From CAIYUC01 sp963682005 (GTDB lineage: Bacteria > Bacteroidota > Bacteroidia > Bacteroidales > FEN-979), in the NCBI GenBank assembly GCA_963682005.1, contig OY820914.1, positions 2,170,001 through 2,234,000 on the forward strand: a DNA stretch of 64,000 bases, given 5' to 3'. The translations under genes and the position numbers were made by a program. Shown piece by piece: positions 23,624 to 32,484 of this stretch (position 1 is the stretch's first letter; every line of letters begins with the position of its first letter). The notes below the pieces were generated by a model that ran no database searches, had not been told where the DNA came from, and saw only the letters and a program-made list of their open reading frames with translations.

Positions 23624-26329
23624 ATGTCAACCATGGAAAATAATAACATCGTAAAGATTGAGCAGGATAAGAAACAGGATTTCTATGACGATGTTTTATC
23701 AAAAAGAGTTCGTCCGAAAGAGGCGACAGAGGATCAGGAAATGAAAGAACAGTTGAAGGACAAGAAGAAACAGGGAGCGGCTGATCAAAAAGAAGCGCGT
23801 AAAATATATTCAACAGCGGAAGCCATTGAAAAATCAACAGCTTATTTTAAAGGTGACAGTCTTGCAGCGGATGTTTTTGTTAATAAGTATGCATTAAAGA
23901 ATTCGGAAAGCCAATTGTATGAGATGACGCCGGAGGATATGCATCACAGGATTGCCAGTGAGATCGCCCGCATTGAATTGAAATATCCCAACCCGATGAG
24001 CGAGGAAGAAGTGTTCGGGCTTATCAGGGATTTCAAATACATCATACCACAGGGAAGCCCGATGGCCGGAATTGGAAATGATTACCAGATCGGATCCCTG
24101 TCGAATTGTTTTGTCATTGGTAATGATGGTCAGGCCGACTCTTACGGTTCCATTATGAAAACTGATGAGGAGCAGGTCCAGCTGATGAAGAGAAGAGGTG
24201 GTGTCGGGCATGACCTGTCACACATCCGTCCGAAACACAGCCTGGTCAAGAATAGTGCACTCACATCAACCGGGATCGTTCCTTTCATGGAGCGGTATTC
24301 GAATTCGACACGGGAAGTAGCCCAGGAAGGGCGGCGGGGAGCATTGATGCTTTCCATCTCCATCAAGCATCCTGACACCGAGCATTTTATCGATGCCAAA
24401 CTGGAAGCGGGGAAAGTCACCGGAGCCAACATCTCGGTCAAAATCACCGATGACTTCATGAAAGCCGTTCTTGAGGATGGTGAATTCGTTCAGCAATTTC
24501 CAATCGAATCACAACATCCGAAAATCACCCGGAAGATCAAAGCGAAAACCTTGTGGAATAACATCATCCATAATGCATGGAAATCAGCCGAGCCCGGCAT
24601 CCTATTCTGGGACACGATCCTCCGCGAATCTGTGCCGGATAGCTATGCCGACCTCGGATTTAAAACGCTTTCCACAAATCCTTGCGGTGAAATCCCGCTC
24701 TGTGCCTATGACAGCTGCAGGCTTCTTGCAATCAACCTGTACAGCTTTGTTGACAGGCCCTTCACCGAAGAAGCAAGTTTCAATTCGGAACTTTTTATCC
24801 AATACGTTCATAAAGCACAACGGATCATGGATGATATCATCGATCTTGAACTTGAAAAGATCGACAAGATCATCGAGAAAATTGATTGTGATCCGGAAGA
24901 CACTGATATTAAGTTGCGCGAACGGAACATGTGGCTGAACATTAAAGCGAAAGCCATCCAGGGTCGCCGGACCGGTTTCGGGATCACTGCAGAAGGGGAT
25001 ATGCTCGCAGCCCTTGGCACCTGTTATGGTTCGGAAGAAGCCACGAATTTTTCGGTGGAAGTACATAAGCTGCTTGCCATTGAAGCGTACCGGTCATCGG
25101 TTACACTTGCACGGGAAAGGGGCCCTTTTCCAATCTATAATGCAGAACGTGAAAAAAATAACCCCTTCATCCTTCGCCTGAAAGATGCAGCTCCTGATGT
25201 TTATGAAGACATGGTGAAGGATGGCCGCCGGAATATTGCCATCCTTACAATCGCACCCACAGGATCCGTCAGTATTCTTTCACAGACGACCTCAGGACTT
25301 GAACCCGTTTTTGCCCTGACCTACAAACGAAGGAGAAAAGTTAATCCCAATGAAAAGCATGTCAGGGTGACCTTCACAGACGAGGTAGGCGATTCATGGG
25401 AGGAATACAATGTCTTCCATCATAAATTCGTGACCTGGCTTGAAATGAAGGGGTACAATGTGGATGAAGTCGCACATATGGAAGATGCCGGGCTTAAGGA
25501 AGTGATCAAGAAATCACCCTATTACAAGGCGACAGCCAATGAAATAGACTGGGTGGCAAAAGTGACCATGCAGGGAGCCGTTCAGAAATGGGTAGATCAT
25601 TCAATCAGTGTAACCGTCAATGTGCCGAACAGTACCCCGGAGGAAATGATCGGGTCGATCTATGCAACAGCATGGAAGGTTGGCTGCAAGGGAATGACGG
25701 TCTATCGCGATGGCAGCCGTGCTGGAGTCCTGGTTTCCAATGAAAAGAAGGAGAAGAAAGAAGATCCCGAAGAATTCAGGGAAACCAAAGCACCTCATCG
25801 TCCCGAAAAGCTTGAGGCAGAGATTGTGAGATTTCAGAATGATTATGAAAAATGGATCGCGGTCGTCGGGTTGCTCAACGGGCGTCCTTATGAGATCTTC
25901 ACCGGGAAAATGGATGATTTCTGGATCCCGGCCTGGGTACAGAAGGGCTGGATCGTAAAGACACGTCCCGACGGCATTACCTCCCGGTATGATTTCCAGT
26001 TCGAGGACAGGCAGGGATACAAGATCACGATCGAAGGCTTGTCAAGATCATTCCAGAAGGAATACTGGAACTATGCCAAGCTTATCTCGGGGATCCTCCG
26101 TCATGGAATGCCCCTTGTATTTGTTGTAAACATCATCGGCAAGCTTCACTTCGAAGTGGATTCGATCAACACCTGGAAAAATGGTGTTGAACGTACCTTA
26201 AAGAAATTCATCCCTGACGGCACCAAAGCCGCCGAGCATGCCTGCCCGAAATGCAATGACAAGGACGGACTGATCTACCAGGAAGGCTGCCTCGTTTGCA
26301 AGAGTTGCGGGTATTCGAAGTGTGGGTAA
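23624..26329 (+). CDS. nrdJ: adenosylcobalamin-dependent (class II) ribonucleoside-diphosphate reductase
   Basis: A 901-residue enzyme that makes deoxyribonucleotides using vitamin B12 as radical source. Seen: SNCFVIGNDGQADSYGSI with the N-terminal redox Cys near 165, KRRGGVGHDLSHIRP, the catalytic loop NPCGEIPLCAYDSC near 355, the ITIAPTG-type segment LTIAPTGSVSILSQTTSG, and a C-terminal zinc ribbon (CPKCND then CKSCGYSKCG) whose cysteines re-reduce the active site. About the first 70 residues are highly charged and lysine-rich, an extension before the catalytic fold. Because the enzyme does not need oxygen, it fits an anaerobic or microaerobic life. Single gene on its strand, followed after eight bases by a short CCACGGG array. 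Confidence 0.95.
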   Translation: MSTMENNNIVKIEQDKKQDFYDDVLSKRVRPKEATEDQEMKEQLKDKKKQGAADQKEARKIYSTAEAIEKSTAYFKGDSLAADVFVNKYALKNSESQLYEMTPEDMHHRIASEIARIELKYPNPMSEEEVFGLIRDFKYIIPQGSPMAGIGNDYQIGSLSNCFVIGNDGQADSYGSIMKTDEEQVQLMKRRGGVGHDLSHIRPKHSLVKNSALTSTGIVPFMERYSNSTREVAQEGRRGALMLSISIKHPDTEHFIDAKLEAGKVTGANISVKITDDFMKAVLEDGEFVQQFPIESQHPKITRKIKAKTLWNNIIHNAWKSAEPGILFWDTILRESVPDSYADLGFKTLSTNPCGEIPLCAYDSCRLLAINLYSFVDRPFTEEASFNSELFIQYVHKAQRIMDDIIDLELEKIDKIIEKIDCDPEDTDIKLRERNMWLNIKAKAIQGRRTGFGITAEGDMLAALGTCYGSEEATNFSVEVHKLLAIEAYRSSVTLARERGPFPIYNAEREKNNPFILRLKDAAPDVYEDMVKDGRRNIAILTIAPTGSVSILSQTTSGLEPVFALTYKRRRKVNPNEKHVRVTFTDEVGDSWEEYNVFHHKFVTWLEMKGYNVDEVAHMEDAGLKEVIKKSPYYKATANEIDWVAKVTMQGAVQKWVDHSISVTVNVPNSTPEEMIGSIYATAWKVGCKGMTVYRDGSRAGVLVSNEKKEKKEDPEEFRETKAPHRPEKLEAEIVRFQNDYEKWIAVVGLLNGRPYEIFTGKMDDFWIPAWVQKGWIVKTRPDGITSRYDFQFEDRQGYKITIEGLSRSFQKEYWNYAKLISGILRHGMPLVFVVNIIGKLHFEVDSINTWKNGVERTLKKFIPDGTKAAEHACPKCNDKDGLIYQEGCLVCKSCGYSKCG

Positions 26330-26337
26330 TCAATCAG

Positions 26338-26358
26338 CCACGGGCCACGGGCCGCGGG
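26338..26358. repeat. heptad array CCACGGG, three units
   Basis: CCACGGG, CCACGGG, CCGCGGG with exact period 7, eight bases after the nrdJ stop codon. Confidence 0.65.
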
Positions 26359-26397
26359 TAGCGATTGTTAGTTTTCCTTTTTTGTAAAAGTCCGGAA

Positions 26398-26796
26398 TCA
26401 GAAATGCATTTTGTGATAATCGTAGGTCTGGTTATCACGGAAAAAGCGGATTTTCTGGGAAACCCGAAGTAACCCGGTCAGGTCTTTCCTGATCATCCAT
26501 TCCATTGCATCTTTTTTACCATTACAGGCATCTGCAAAGATTATAAGGAACAGCTGGTCATGCTCCTTCAGCCACTGCACAGCCTTCGGATCATTGTCGA
26601 TGGCGCTGTCTAGCGCAGCCAGGTGGGGGTATCCGTTGTTCATCAGCCAGGTGAATGCCTCCGTACTTCCCCTGATCGCATAGGATAAAGCCGCCAGTTC
26701 CCCATACCCGTTCTTCAGCAGCCATTCAAGGATCTCCTGGTTTCCGCTGATCGTCTCACCGAAGGCGAGGATTATTTTGGGGGGGTAGTTTAACAT
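26398..26796 (-). CDS. small ankyrin-like repeat protein of unknown function
   Basis: A 132-residue cytoplasmic protein, ATG at 26796. It has three to four degenerate repeats of about 33 residues, each with a WLxxNGY-type helix turn followed by a helix (ILEWLLKNGYGELAALSYAI, AFTWLMNNGYPHLAALDSAI, AVQWLKEHDQLFLIIFADAC). This layout resembles ankyrin-type helical hairpins, suggesting protein binding. I do not recognise a named family. It lies alone between nrdJ and a heptad-rich spacer, which begins eight bases before its start. The repeats support a real gene. Confidence 0.65.
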   Translation of the reverse strand: MLNYPPKIILAFGETISGNQEILEWLLKNGYGELAALSYAIRGSTEAFTWLMNNGYPHLAALDSAIDNDPKAVQWLKEHDQLFLIIFADACNGKKDAMEWMIRKDLTGLLRVSQKIRFFRDNQTYDYHKMHF

Positions 26797-26803
26797 GCTT
26801 CAG

Positions 26804-26873
26804 GCAATAGGCAATAGGTAATAGGCAATAGACTTTTCACTTTTCACTTTTCACTTTTCACTTTTCACTTTTC
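26804..26873. repeat. two abutting heptad arrays (GCAATAG ×4, ACTTTTC ×6)
   Basis: GCAATAG, GCAATAG, GTAATAG, GCAATAG fill 26804-26831. ACTTTTC repeats six times at 26832-26873. The second array begins exactly where the first ends, so two unrelated units share one 7-base register. Confidence 0.85.
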
Positions 26874-26957
26874 ACTTACAAAAGCAAAGTTAAGTACAAT
26901 TCCTAAGAAATCATCCTTTGAAAAAGCATGAAGCCTGCAGCCTGAGGCTCGAAGTCA

Positions 26958-26997
26958 CCTCACCCCCCGGCCCCTTCTCCTGAAGGCGAGGGGGAGG
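26958..26997. repeat. nested hairpin element, CCCCTTCTCC family
   Basis: CCTCACCCCCC then CCCCTTCTCC (26971-26980), loop TGAA, then GGCGAGGGGGAGG (26985-26997). It shares the stem core with 22038-22088. It lies 20 bases downstream of the radical SAM gene and may act as its terminator. Confidence 0.6.
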
Positions 26998-27016
26998 ATT
27001 GATGCCGGGTCATTTA

Positions 27017-27796
27017 TCATCCATATACTTTCACCTTCAACCCGCCAGCTGCAACTTTTTCCGCAATCTTTTCCAGTTCGGAAGGGAGTATCTTTTCGAG
27101 TGAATGCAGCGGTGTGGCGCGTGCGATGGAATATATCATGACCAGTTCCGGGTTGATGCGGATGAGCTTTTCAAGCCAGGCATCTACTTCTTCAATGCTG
27201 GTATTGTCGACCTTCTGATCCCCGAAATTTCCACGCAGGAACATACTCTGGATCGTCACCCTGCCATTGAATTTTTCAAGGTTATCAACCAGATCATCAT
27301 AGCTGACGGGCAAAACGGGATTGTTCATCAGCCGGAACATCTTTTCAAAGCCGGCATCCAGCTTCTGGATATTGTCATCGATCCTTGTAAGCGCCCGAAA
27401 AACCTTTTCATCACCGAGCATTGAAGCGTTTGAAAGAACAGCGACCTTTGAATGTGGCGAATAAAGGTCACGAAGGTAAATTGTATCATCAACGATCCCT
27501 GGGAAGTCCGGGTGCATGGTGGGTTCACCATTGCCTGCAAATGTCAGTGCCTGGGGGAGATAATTCTCCTGTCCGAGTTCCTTTAATCTCAATTCAAGGT
27601 ATTTGCTGACTTCTTCCCGGGACGGAAATTCAACCGGATGTGAAGTGATATGCGGGGTCCAGCCGCATTCGCAGTAAATGCAATTGAATGAGCAGTATTT
27701 TGAATGGGTCGGGAGGAGGTTGATTCCCAGCGATAATCCAAGGCGCCGGCTTCTCACCGGTCCGAAGATCACGTCATCAAAAAGAAATGTAGCCAT
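27017..27796 (-). CDS. radical SAM enzyme, COG0731-like
   Basis: A 259-residue iron-sulfur enzyme. The 4Fe-4S motif is CSFNCIYCECG, a CxxxCxYC variant near residue 36, followed by LTFAGNGEPTMHPDF, the SAM-binding GGE-type motif. The chain keeps the TIM-barrel length and ends GLKVKVYG. Family members of this type are often annotated as relatives of wyosine-synthesis Fe-S oxidoreductases; the substrate is not known for this bacterial branch. I chose the ATG at 27796 (MATFLFDDVIFGPVRSRRLG) because the segment from there on is the conserved start; the longer frame begins at a GTG that overlaps the divergent polyprenyl synthase gene. Confidence 0.85.
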   Translation of the reverse strand: MATFLFDDVIFGPVRSRRLGLSLGINLLPTHSKYCSFNCIYCECGWTPHITSHPVEFPSREEVSKYLELRLKELGQENYLPQALTFAGNGEPTMHPDFPGIVDDTIYLRDLYSPHSKVAVLSNASMLGDEKVFRALTRIDDNIQKLDAGFEKMFRLMNNPVLPVSYDDLVDNLEKFNGRVTIQSMFLRGNFGDQKVDNTSIEEVDAWLEKLIRINPELVMIYSIARATPLHSLEKILPSELEKIAEKVAAGGLKVKVYG

Positions 27797-27890
27797 ATGT
27801 TGTTCCAGGGATGCAAATTTCCGAAATTTCTGCATTCCCGGCACTTTCAACCGATTGAATATTTGATTATTTTTACCATTCAAAACGATC

Positions 27891-28865
27891 ATGAGCACAC
27901 TGGATCAAATAAAGGAACCTATAGCGGATCACATCGGGATCTTCGAGAAGAAATTCAGGGACTCGATGAAGAGCTCTGTTCCTTTGCTTGACAGGATCAC
28001 GCATTATATTGTCAAACGTAAAGGGAAACAGATGCGTCCCATGTTCGTATTTCTTTCCGCCGGGGTGTGCGGGGGGATCAGTGAAACCAGCTACCGTGCT
28101 GCATCCCTGATAGAGCTTCTGCATACAGCCACACTGGTTCACGATGATGTGGTGGATGACTCGAACATGCGCAGAGGCTTCTTTTCGATCAATGCGTTGT
28201 GGAAGAACAAGATTGCCGTGCTCGTAGGGGATTACCTTTTATCCCGTGGATTGTTGCTTTCGCTTCAGAATGATGATTTCAATCTTCTGAAGATCGTTTC
28301 GAATGCTGTTCGTGAAATGAGCGAGGGTGAACTTATGCAGATTGAGAAAGCCCGGCGGCTGGATATCAGGGAGGATATCTATTTTGAGATCATCCGCAAA
28401 AAAACAGCATCCCTGATCGCTTCCTGTTGTGCCTGCGGCGCAGCTTCTGCGGGAGCCGGACCTGATGTCGTGGAGAAGATGAGGCTTTTCGGGGAATACG
28501 TAGGAATTGCTTTCCAGATCAAGGATGACCTTTTTGATTATGATTCAGGAAGCAAAACCGGGAAACCAAATGGTGCAGATATTAAGGACCGGAAAATGAC
28601 ACTTCCGTTGATTTATATCCTCAACAATACTTCGCTCCTGGAAAAGCGTCATATCATCAACATTGTGAAAAACCACAACAATGAATCGGCCCGTGTCGCC
28701 GAGCTGTTTGAAAAAGTGCGGGTAGGCGGCGGGATCACATATACGAGGGATAAAATGCTTCACTACCGCCAGAAAGCCCTTGATATCCTCCTTGAATTCC
28801 CCGAAAATGAATTCCGCAATTCAATGGAGCAGCTGGTGATCTTTACAACCGAAAGAGACAAGTAA
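27891..28865 (+). CDS. polyprenyl diphosphate synthase (long-chain trans type)
   Basis: A 324-residue enzyme that extends farnesyl or geranyl diphosphate with isopentenyl units, probably for the menaquinone side chain. The first Asp-rich motif is LVHDDVVDDSNMRRG at about 82-96, the second is IKDDLFDYD near 211, and GKQMRPMFVFLSAG is the usual start of the fold. It resembles the IspB/HepT group; chain length cannot be fixed from sequence alone. ATG at 27891, divergent from the radical SAM gene with 94 bases between. It uses products of the DXP pathway, whose first enzyme (Dxs) is at 59715-61616. It is followed by ATTACGR heptads ten bases after the stop. Confidence 0.9.
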   Translation: MSTLDQIKEPIADHIGIFEKKFRDSMKSSVPLLDRITHYIVKRKGKQMRPMFVFLSAGVCGGISETSYRAASLIELLHTATLVHDDVVDDSNMRRGFFSINALWKNKIAVLVGDYLLSRGLLLSLQNDDFNLLKIVSNAVREMSEGELMQIEKARRLDIREDIYFEIIRKKTASLIASCCACGAASAGAGPDVVEKMRLFGEYVGIAFQIKDDLFDYDSGSKTGKPNGADIKDRKMTLPLIYILNNTSLLEKRHIINIVKNHNNESARVAELFEKVRVGGGITYTRDKMLHYRQKALDILLEFPENEFRNSMEQLVIFTTERDK

Positions 28866-28875
28866 TCAATTCCAA

Positions 28876-28896
28876 ATTACGGATTACGAATTACGA
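28876..28896. repeat. heptad array ATTACGR, three units
   Basis: ATTACGG, ATTACGA, ATTACGA with exact period 7, starting ten bases after the polyprenyl synthase stop codon. Confidence 0.7.
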
Positions 28897-28932
28897 TTTT
28901 CAGTTCAGATTGACAGATGTCGAATTATCTCT

Positions 28933-29011
28933 GCGCCTCTGCGCCTTAGCGGTAATTTTTAAAGAAATAAAACCGCAAAGAACTCAAAGTACCCACAAAG
29001 GAACGCAAAGG
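28933..29011. repeat. dispersed GCGCCTTAGCGG repeat and CRCAAAGR octads
   Basis: The segment starting 28933 matches 13282-13313. It is followed by inverted-sense units CCGCAAAG, ACTCAAAG, CCACAAAG and ACGCAAAG at about 28972-29010. The two halves can pair through AGCGGT and ACCGC. Confidence 0.6.
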
Positions 29012-29067
29012 AAAAGTTCTGACATTTTCATCCTGATAAATTGTAATTTTACAGAAAATTGATCCTG

Positions 29068-29709
29068 ATGAAACGATTATTCCTGATTTCCGGTTTTATA
29101 GTTTGTTTGTCGTTATTTGCATTATCGCAACGTTTTAATGGCGGATTGATCCTGGGCGGGAATGTGAGCCAGGTGGATGGTGATAACAATGGAGGCTATC
29201 ATAAATTTGGCTTTTCAGGAGGTGCCTTTGTGAGTCTGAAGGTTTCACCTCATTCCTCCTTCCAGCTTGAAATGGAATACATTCAAAAGGGCAGCCGTGG
29301 CCAGGATAGCGTCCTGAGAACCGATTTCCTGATGAGGTTCCATTATCTTGAAGTCCCGTTTCTTTATCAGTACACCTTCGCGAAGCGTTTCTCTCTGGAA
29401 GCCGGCCCCGCCATGGATGTACTTTTAGGATCAAGATTTGAATCCAACGGATTAGAAGGCCCGGATGCCGATCCATATCCGATGCGAACCGTCACACTTG
29501 CAGGGATTTTCGGGGCATCCTACGACATTTCAAAGCATTTAAAGGTCAATTACAGGATTAACTATTCGCTTTTGTCCATCCGACACAAGCCCGACGAAAA
29601 AGGTGTTCCGTCGTATTACCGTTATATATTCTGGCAATACGGCCAATTCAATAATGTGATGTCGTTGTCGCTTATCTGGTATTTCAAGGAAAAGGATTTC
29701 GGGTTGTAG
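29068..29709 (+). CDS. outer-membrane beta-barrel protein (OMP_b-brl type)
   Basis: A 213-residue protein. ATG at 29068 starts a signal peptide (MKRLFLISGFIVCLSLFALSQ); the frame upstream begins only at a TTG. The mature chain is a series of amphipathic strands with glycines (FNGGLILGGNVSQVDGDNNGG, LEMEYIQKGSRGQD, HYLEVPFLYQYTF, VTLAGIFGASYDIS) and ends with an aromatic strand (NVMSLSLIWYFKEKDFGL), typical of the eight-strand porin-like barrels of Bacteroidota. Role inferred: small outer-membrane protein; cargo unknown. It stands alone between two heptad-bearing spacers. Confidence 0.85.
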   Translation: MKRLFLISGFIVCLSLFALSQRFNGGLILGGNVSQVDGDNNGGYHKFGFSGGAFVSLKVSPHSSFQLEMEYIQKGSRGQDSVLRTDFLMRFHYLEVPFLYQYTFAKRFSLEAGPAMDVLLGSRFESNGLEGPDADPYPMRTVTLAGIFGASYDISKHLKVNYRINYSLLSIRHKPDEKGVPSYYRYIFWQYGQFNNVMSLSLIWYFKEKDFGL

Positions 29710-29727
29710 CCGGAGGGAGACCAATAA

Positions 29728-29809
29728 ATTACGAATTACGGATTACGAATTACGAAATGGAACAATACCTCATCAAATCAACAAATCAATAACTCAATAA
29801 CTCAACAAA
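29728..29809. repeat. heptad array ATTACGA and octad array TCAAYAAM
   Basis: ATTACGA, ATTACGG, ATTACGA, ATTACGA fill 29728-29755. TCAACAAA, TCAATAAC, TCAATAAC, TCAACAAA fill 29778-29809 with period 8. Both lie between the barrel gene stop and the ubiX start. Confidence 0.8.
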
Positions 29810-29824
29810 TTTTTCCCGGGTGAA

Positions 29825-30403
29825 ATGACGAATAAGCGAATAATCATCGGCATCACAGGCGCAAGCGGGGTGATCTATGGGAAGATGCTGCTGAAAAGGC
29901 TGGAGACGATCAGGGAGCAGTTTGACAAATGCGGGGTGATCTTTTCGGAGAATGCGAAGGCGGTATGGGATTATGAACTGGGTCCGCTGGATGAAACGAC
30001 GATTCCTTTCCAGGTATATAAGCCGAATGATTTCTTTGCCCCGATGGCCTCGGGATCCGCAGGATATGACGTGATGATCATTTGTCCGTGTACGATGGGC
30101 ACGCTGGGCCGGATCGCTTCCGGGGTTTCGAATGATCTTCTTACCAGGTCGGCAGATGTCATCTTAAAAGAGAGGAAGAAACTGATCCTCGTAACACGGG
30201 AAATGCCACTTAGTTTAATCCATATCAACAATATGAAACTGCTGACGGAGGCGGGTGCCATTATCTGTCCCGCATCTCCTTCCTTTTATCATAAGCCGGA
30301 AACGGTGGAAGACCTTGTCATGACTGTTGTTGACCGGGCGTTGCTTCTTGCCGGTTTCCGGATTGATTCATTTAAATGGGGTGAAGGTAAAGAGGGCAAA
30401 TAA
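29825..30403 (+). CDS. ubiX: UbiX-family flavin prenyltransferase
   Basis: A 192-residue flavoprotein. It shows the FMN-binding start RIIIGITGASGVIYGKMLL, the segment GYDVMIICPCTMGTLGRIASG, LILVTREMPLSLIHINNM and the C-terminal PSFYHKPETVEDLVMTVVDR. Known reaction: joins a dimethylallyl group to FMN to make prenylated FMN, the cofactor of UbiD-type decarboxylases, here probably for quinone or aromatic acid metabolism. No UbiD partner is visible in the window. ATG at 29825, directly after an octad array. The stop codon adjoins the CCGCAAAGG repeat at 30402, and the convergent queG gene ends 32 bases on. Confidence 0.92.
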   Translation: MTNKRIIIGITGASGVIYGKMLLKRLETIREQFDKCGVIFSENAKAVWDYELGPLDETTIPFQVYKPNDFFAPMASGSAGYDVMIICPCTMGTLGRIASGVSNDLLTRSADVILKERKKLILVTREMPLSLIHINNMKLLTEAGAIICPASPSFYHKPETVEDLVMTVVDRALLLAGFRIDSFKWGEGKEGK

Positions 30404-30420
30404 CCGCAAAGGCGCAAAGA
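30402..30420. repeat. CRCAAAGR repeat at ubiX stop codon
   Basis: AACCGCAAAGGCGCAAAGA contains two octad units and overlaps the last two bases of the ubiX stop codon (30401-30403). Confidence 0.5.
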
Positions 30421-30434
30421 TACATTGCCGGTAT

Positions 30435-31343
30435 TCATGCATTCAATATCCCGATCGTCTCCATTAGTTTCCTGTAGCCGGCTCTTTTGACCGGTGAATC
30501 CCTGAAGATTGTATTGAAATCTTCTTCTTTAAGCTCAATCCAATCTTTCTTCTTCATTCCCAGAAAGGTTTCTGGAGGAAGGAAAAGCGGCTCCCGGTGC
30601 GGAATTGCATGAGCATTGTACGGACAAACATCCTGGCAGATATCGCAGCCGTAGATCCGGGTATGGAATTTATCTTTCAATGCTGATGGAACCGGGTCTT
30701 TCGATTCGATCGTGAGGTAAGAAATACATTTCCATGGATTAAGGACATGTGGTGATTCGAGTGCGCCGGTCGGACAGGCATCGAGGCATTTTGTGCATGT
30801 TCCGCAATGGTCGGTTTCCGGCTCGTCAGGAGGTAAGTCGAGGTTGGTCAGGATGATCCCGATAAAGAAGAAAGAGCCTCCTGACCGGTTGATCAGGACG
30901 GTATTTTTCCCTCTCCAGCCAAGTCCGCACCTTTCGGCCCATGCTTTTTCCAGGATCGGTCCTGTATCCACATAGGTTCGGGCTTTGATCCCGGGGAACT
31001 GAATTTTAAGGAAATCCAGGAGCTGGCGAAGCTTTTCTTTAATTACGATATGGTAATCCGCGCCATAGGCGTATTTGGCGATGATGAAGTTGTCTTCCTC
31101 CCGTTGGATTTCCGGAGGATAATAATTTATAAGCAAGCCGATAACGGACTTTGCGTCTTCCAGCACCAACCCGGGGTCCAGCCGTTTGTCGAGTGTTGCG
31201 GAAAGATAACCAGCAAGTTCGGGGGGGCTTTTTTTAATATACCGATCCAGCCAACCTGATTCATTCTGCAACGATTCTGCATGAGCGATCCCGCAATAGG
31301 AAAAGCCCAGGCGAAGTGCTTCTGATTTGATTATGGTTTCCAT
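30435..31343 (-). CDS. queG: epoxyqueuosine reductase
   Basis: A 302-residue enzyme that reduces epoxyqueuosine to queuosine in the wobble position of tRNAs with GUN anticodons. Two 4Fe-4S motifs are visible, CGTCTKCLDACP at about 176-187 and CDICQDVCP at about 229-237, together with the cobalamin-binding part that includes DTGPILEKAWAERCGLGWRGKNT. Cobalamin use links it to the B12 dependence of nrdJ. I chose the ATG at 31343 (METIIKSEALRLGFSYCG); the frame extends upstream into an intergenic hairpin. It lies 66 bases downstream of ruvB on the same strand. Confidence 0.92.
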   Translation of the reverse strand: METIIKSEALRLGFSYCGIAHAESLQNESGWLDRYIKKSPPELAGYLSATLDKRLDPGLVLEDAKSVIGLLINYYPPEIQREEDNFIIAKYAYGADYHIVIKEKLRQLLDFLKIQFPGIKARTYVDTGPILEKAWAERCGLGWRGKNTVLINRSGGSFFFIGIILTNLDLPPDEPETDHCGTCTKCLDACPTGALESPHVLNPWKCISYLTIESKDPVPSALKDKFHTRIYGCDICQDVCPYNAHAIPHREPLFLPPETFLGMKKKDWIELKEEDFNTIFRDSPVKRAGYRKLMETIGILNA

Positions 31344-31353
31344 ATTGATTGGC

Positions 31354-31411
31354 AACCCAACCCCGTGCCCCCTCCCCAATTGGGGAAGGGGTTCAGGGGA
31401 GGGGCTGGGTT
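31354..31411. repeat. nested hairpin element containing ruvB stop codon
   Basis: The inner palindrome is TCCCCAATTGGGGA (31373-31386). The outer arms are AACCCAACCCC (31354-31364) and GGGGCTGGGTT (31401-31411). The ruvB stop (31410-31412, minus strand) lies at its edge. Same build as the elements at 15011 and 42311. Confidence 0.7.
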
Positions 31412-32432
31412 AAAACAACTCAGGCATTGCACCGGGTTTGATCTTCCCGAGGTGTTTAAAAGCAAGTTCTGTGGCCTCGCGCCCGCGGGGTGTCCGCATG
31501 ATGTATCCTTCCTGGATGAGGAACGGTTCGTAAACCTCTTCAATTGTGCCGGGATCCTCTGAGACGGCCGTGGCGATCGTTGTCAATCCGACAGGACCGC
31601 CCCTGAATTTATCGATTATCGCAGAAAGGATCTTGTTGTCCATTTCATCGAGGCCGTGTTTATCTACATTCAGGGCGGCAAGAGCGTACTGGCTTATTTT
31701 AATGTCAATGGTGCCGGTTCCCTTGATCTGGGCAAAGTCGCGGACCCGGCGCAGAAGCAGGTTGGCAATGCGGGGAGTGCCGCGGCTTCTTCGGGCGATC
31801 TCGATCGCCGCCTGGTCCTCAATGGGAACATTCAGGATCTCTGCGGACCTCCGGATGATCCTTTCAAGGGTGGACGATGGATAATAATTCAGCCGGGAAT
31901 TGATCCCGAAACGGGATCTAAGCGGTGCAGTAAGCAATCCCGAACGGGTTGTCGCACCGATCAGGGTGAAAGGATTCAGCTTTATCTGGATGCTTCTTGC
32001 ATTCGGGCCGGTCTCGATCATGATATCGATCTTGAAATCTTCCATGGCCGAATAGAGATATTCCTCAACCACCGGGCTTAACCGGTGGATCTCATCAATG
32101 AACAGGACATCATTCTCTTCGAGCCCGGTGAGGAGGCCAGCAAGATCGCCCGGCTTATCAAGCACGGGTCCGGAAGAGACCCTTATGTTCACCCGGAGTT
32201 CATTGGCGATGATGTGTGAAAGCGTGGTTTTACCCAGCCCTGGCGGACCGTGCAGCAGAACATGATCCAGTGGTTCGTTTCTTTGCTTGGCAGCCTGGAC
32301 AAATATTTTCAGGTTTTCAATGATATTCTCCTGCCCGGCAAAGTCAATAAATTCAGATGGCCGAAGAACTTTTTCAATTTCTTTTTCAGCCGGACTCAGA
32401 CTTTCACCTGTTGGATCAAGATTGTCGTTCAT
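31410..32432 (-). CDS. ruvB: Holliday junction branch-migration helicase RuvB
   Basis: A 340-residue AAA+ ATPase that, with RuvA, drives branch migration of Holliday junctions in recombination and repair. Walker A GPPGLGKTT is at about 62-70, Walker B FIDEIHRL near 112, sensor 1 GATTRSGLL, and the C-terminal winged helix ends with the GYIMRTPRGREATELAF motif. Length is normal. ATG at 32432 with a TAnnTTTG box 44 bases upstream. Divergent from the UspA gene. ruvA and ruvC are not in the window. Confidence 0.97.
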   Translation of the reverse strand: MNDNLDPTGESLSPAEKEIEKVLRPSEFIDFAGQENIIENLKIFVQAAKQRNEPLDHVLLHGPPGLGKTTLSHIIANELRVNIRVSSGPVLDKPGDLAGLLTGLEENDVLFIDEIHRLSPVVEEYLYSAMEDFKIDIMIETGPNARSIQIKLNPFTLIGATTRSGLLTAPLRSRFGINSRLNYYPSSTLERIIRRSAEILNVPIEDQAAIEIARRSRGTPRIANLLLRRVRDFAQIKGTGTIDIKISQYALAALNVDKHGLDEMDNKILSAIIDKFRGGPVGLTTIATAVSEDPGTIEEVYEPFLIQEGYIMRTPRGREATELAFKHLGKIKPGAMPELF

Positions 32433-32476
32433 TTAAAAAATATTCAGGATAAATGCGTTATGATATTACCTTTTCA

Positions 32477-32484
32477 CAAAATTA
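32477..32484 (-). promoter_or_regulatory. candidate -7 box for ruvB-queG
   Basis: The minus strand reads TAATTTTG, a full match to TAnnTTTG, 44 bases before the ruvB ATG. Confidence 0.45.

Noticed and set aside
23472..23837. Minus-strand frame of 121 codons overlapping the nrdJ start
   Set aside because: It overlaps the conserved nrdJ N-terminal region and promoter spacer and has no recognisable motif or start signal.
26804..26873. CRISPR-like array
   Set aside because: Units are 7 bases in direct contact with no spacers, and no cas gene is in the window.
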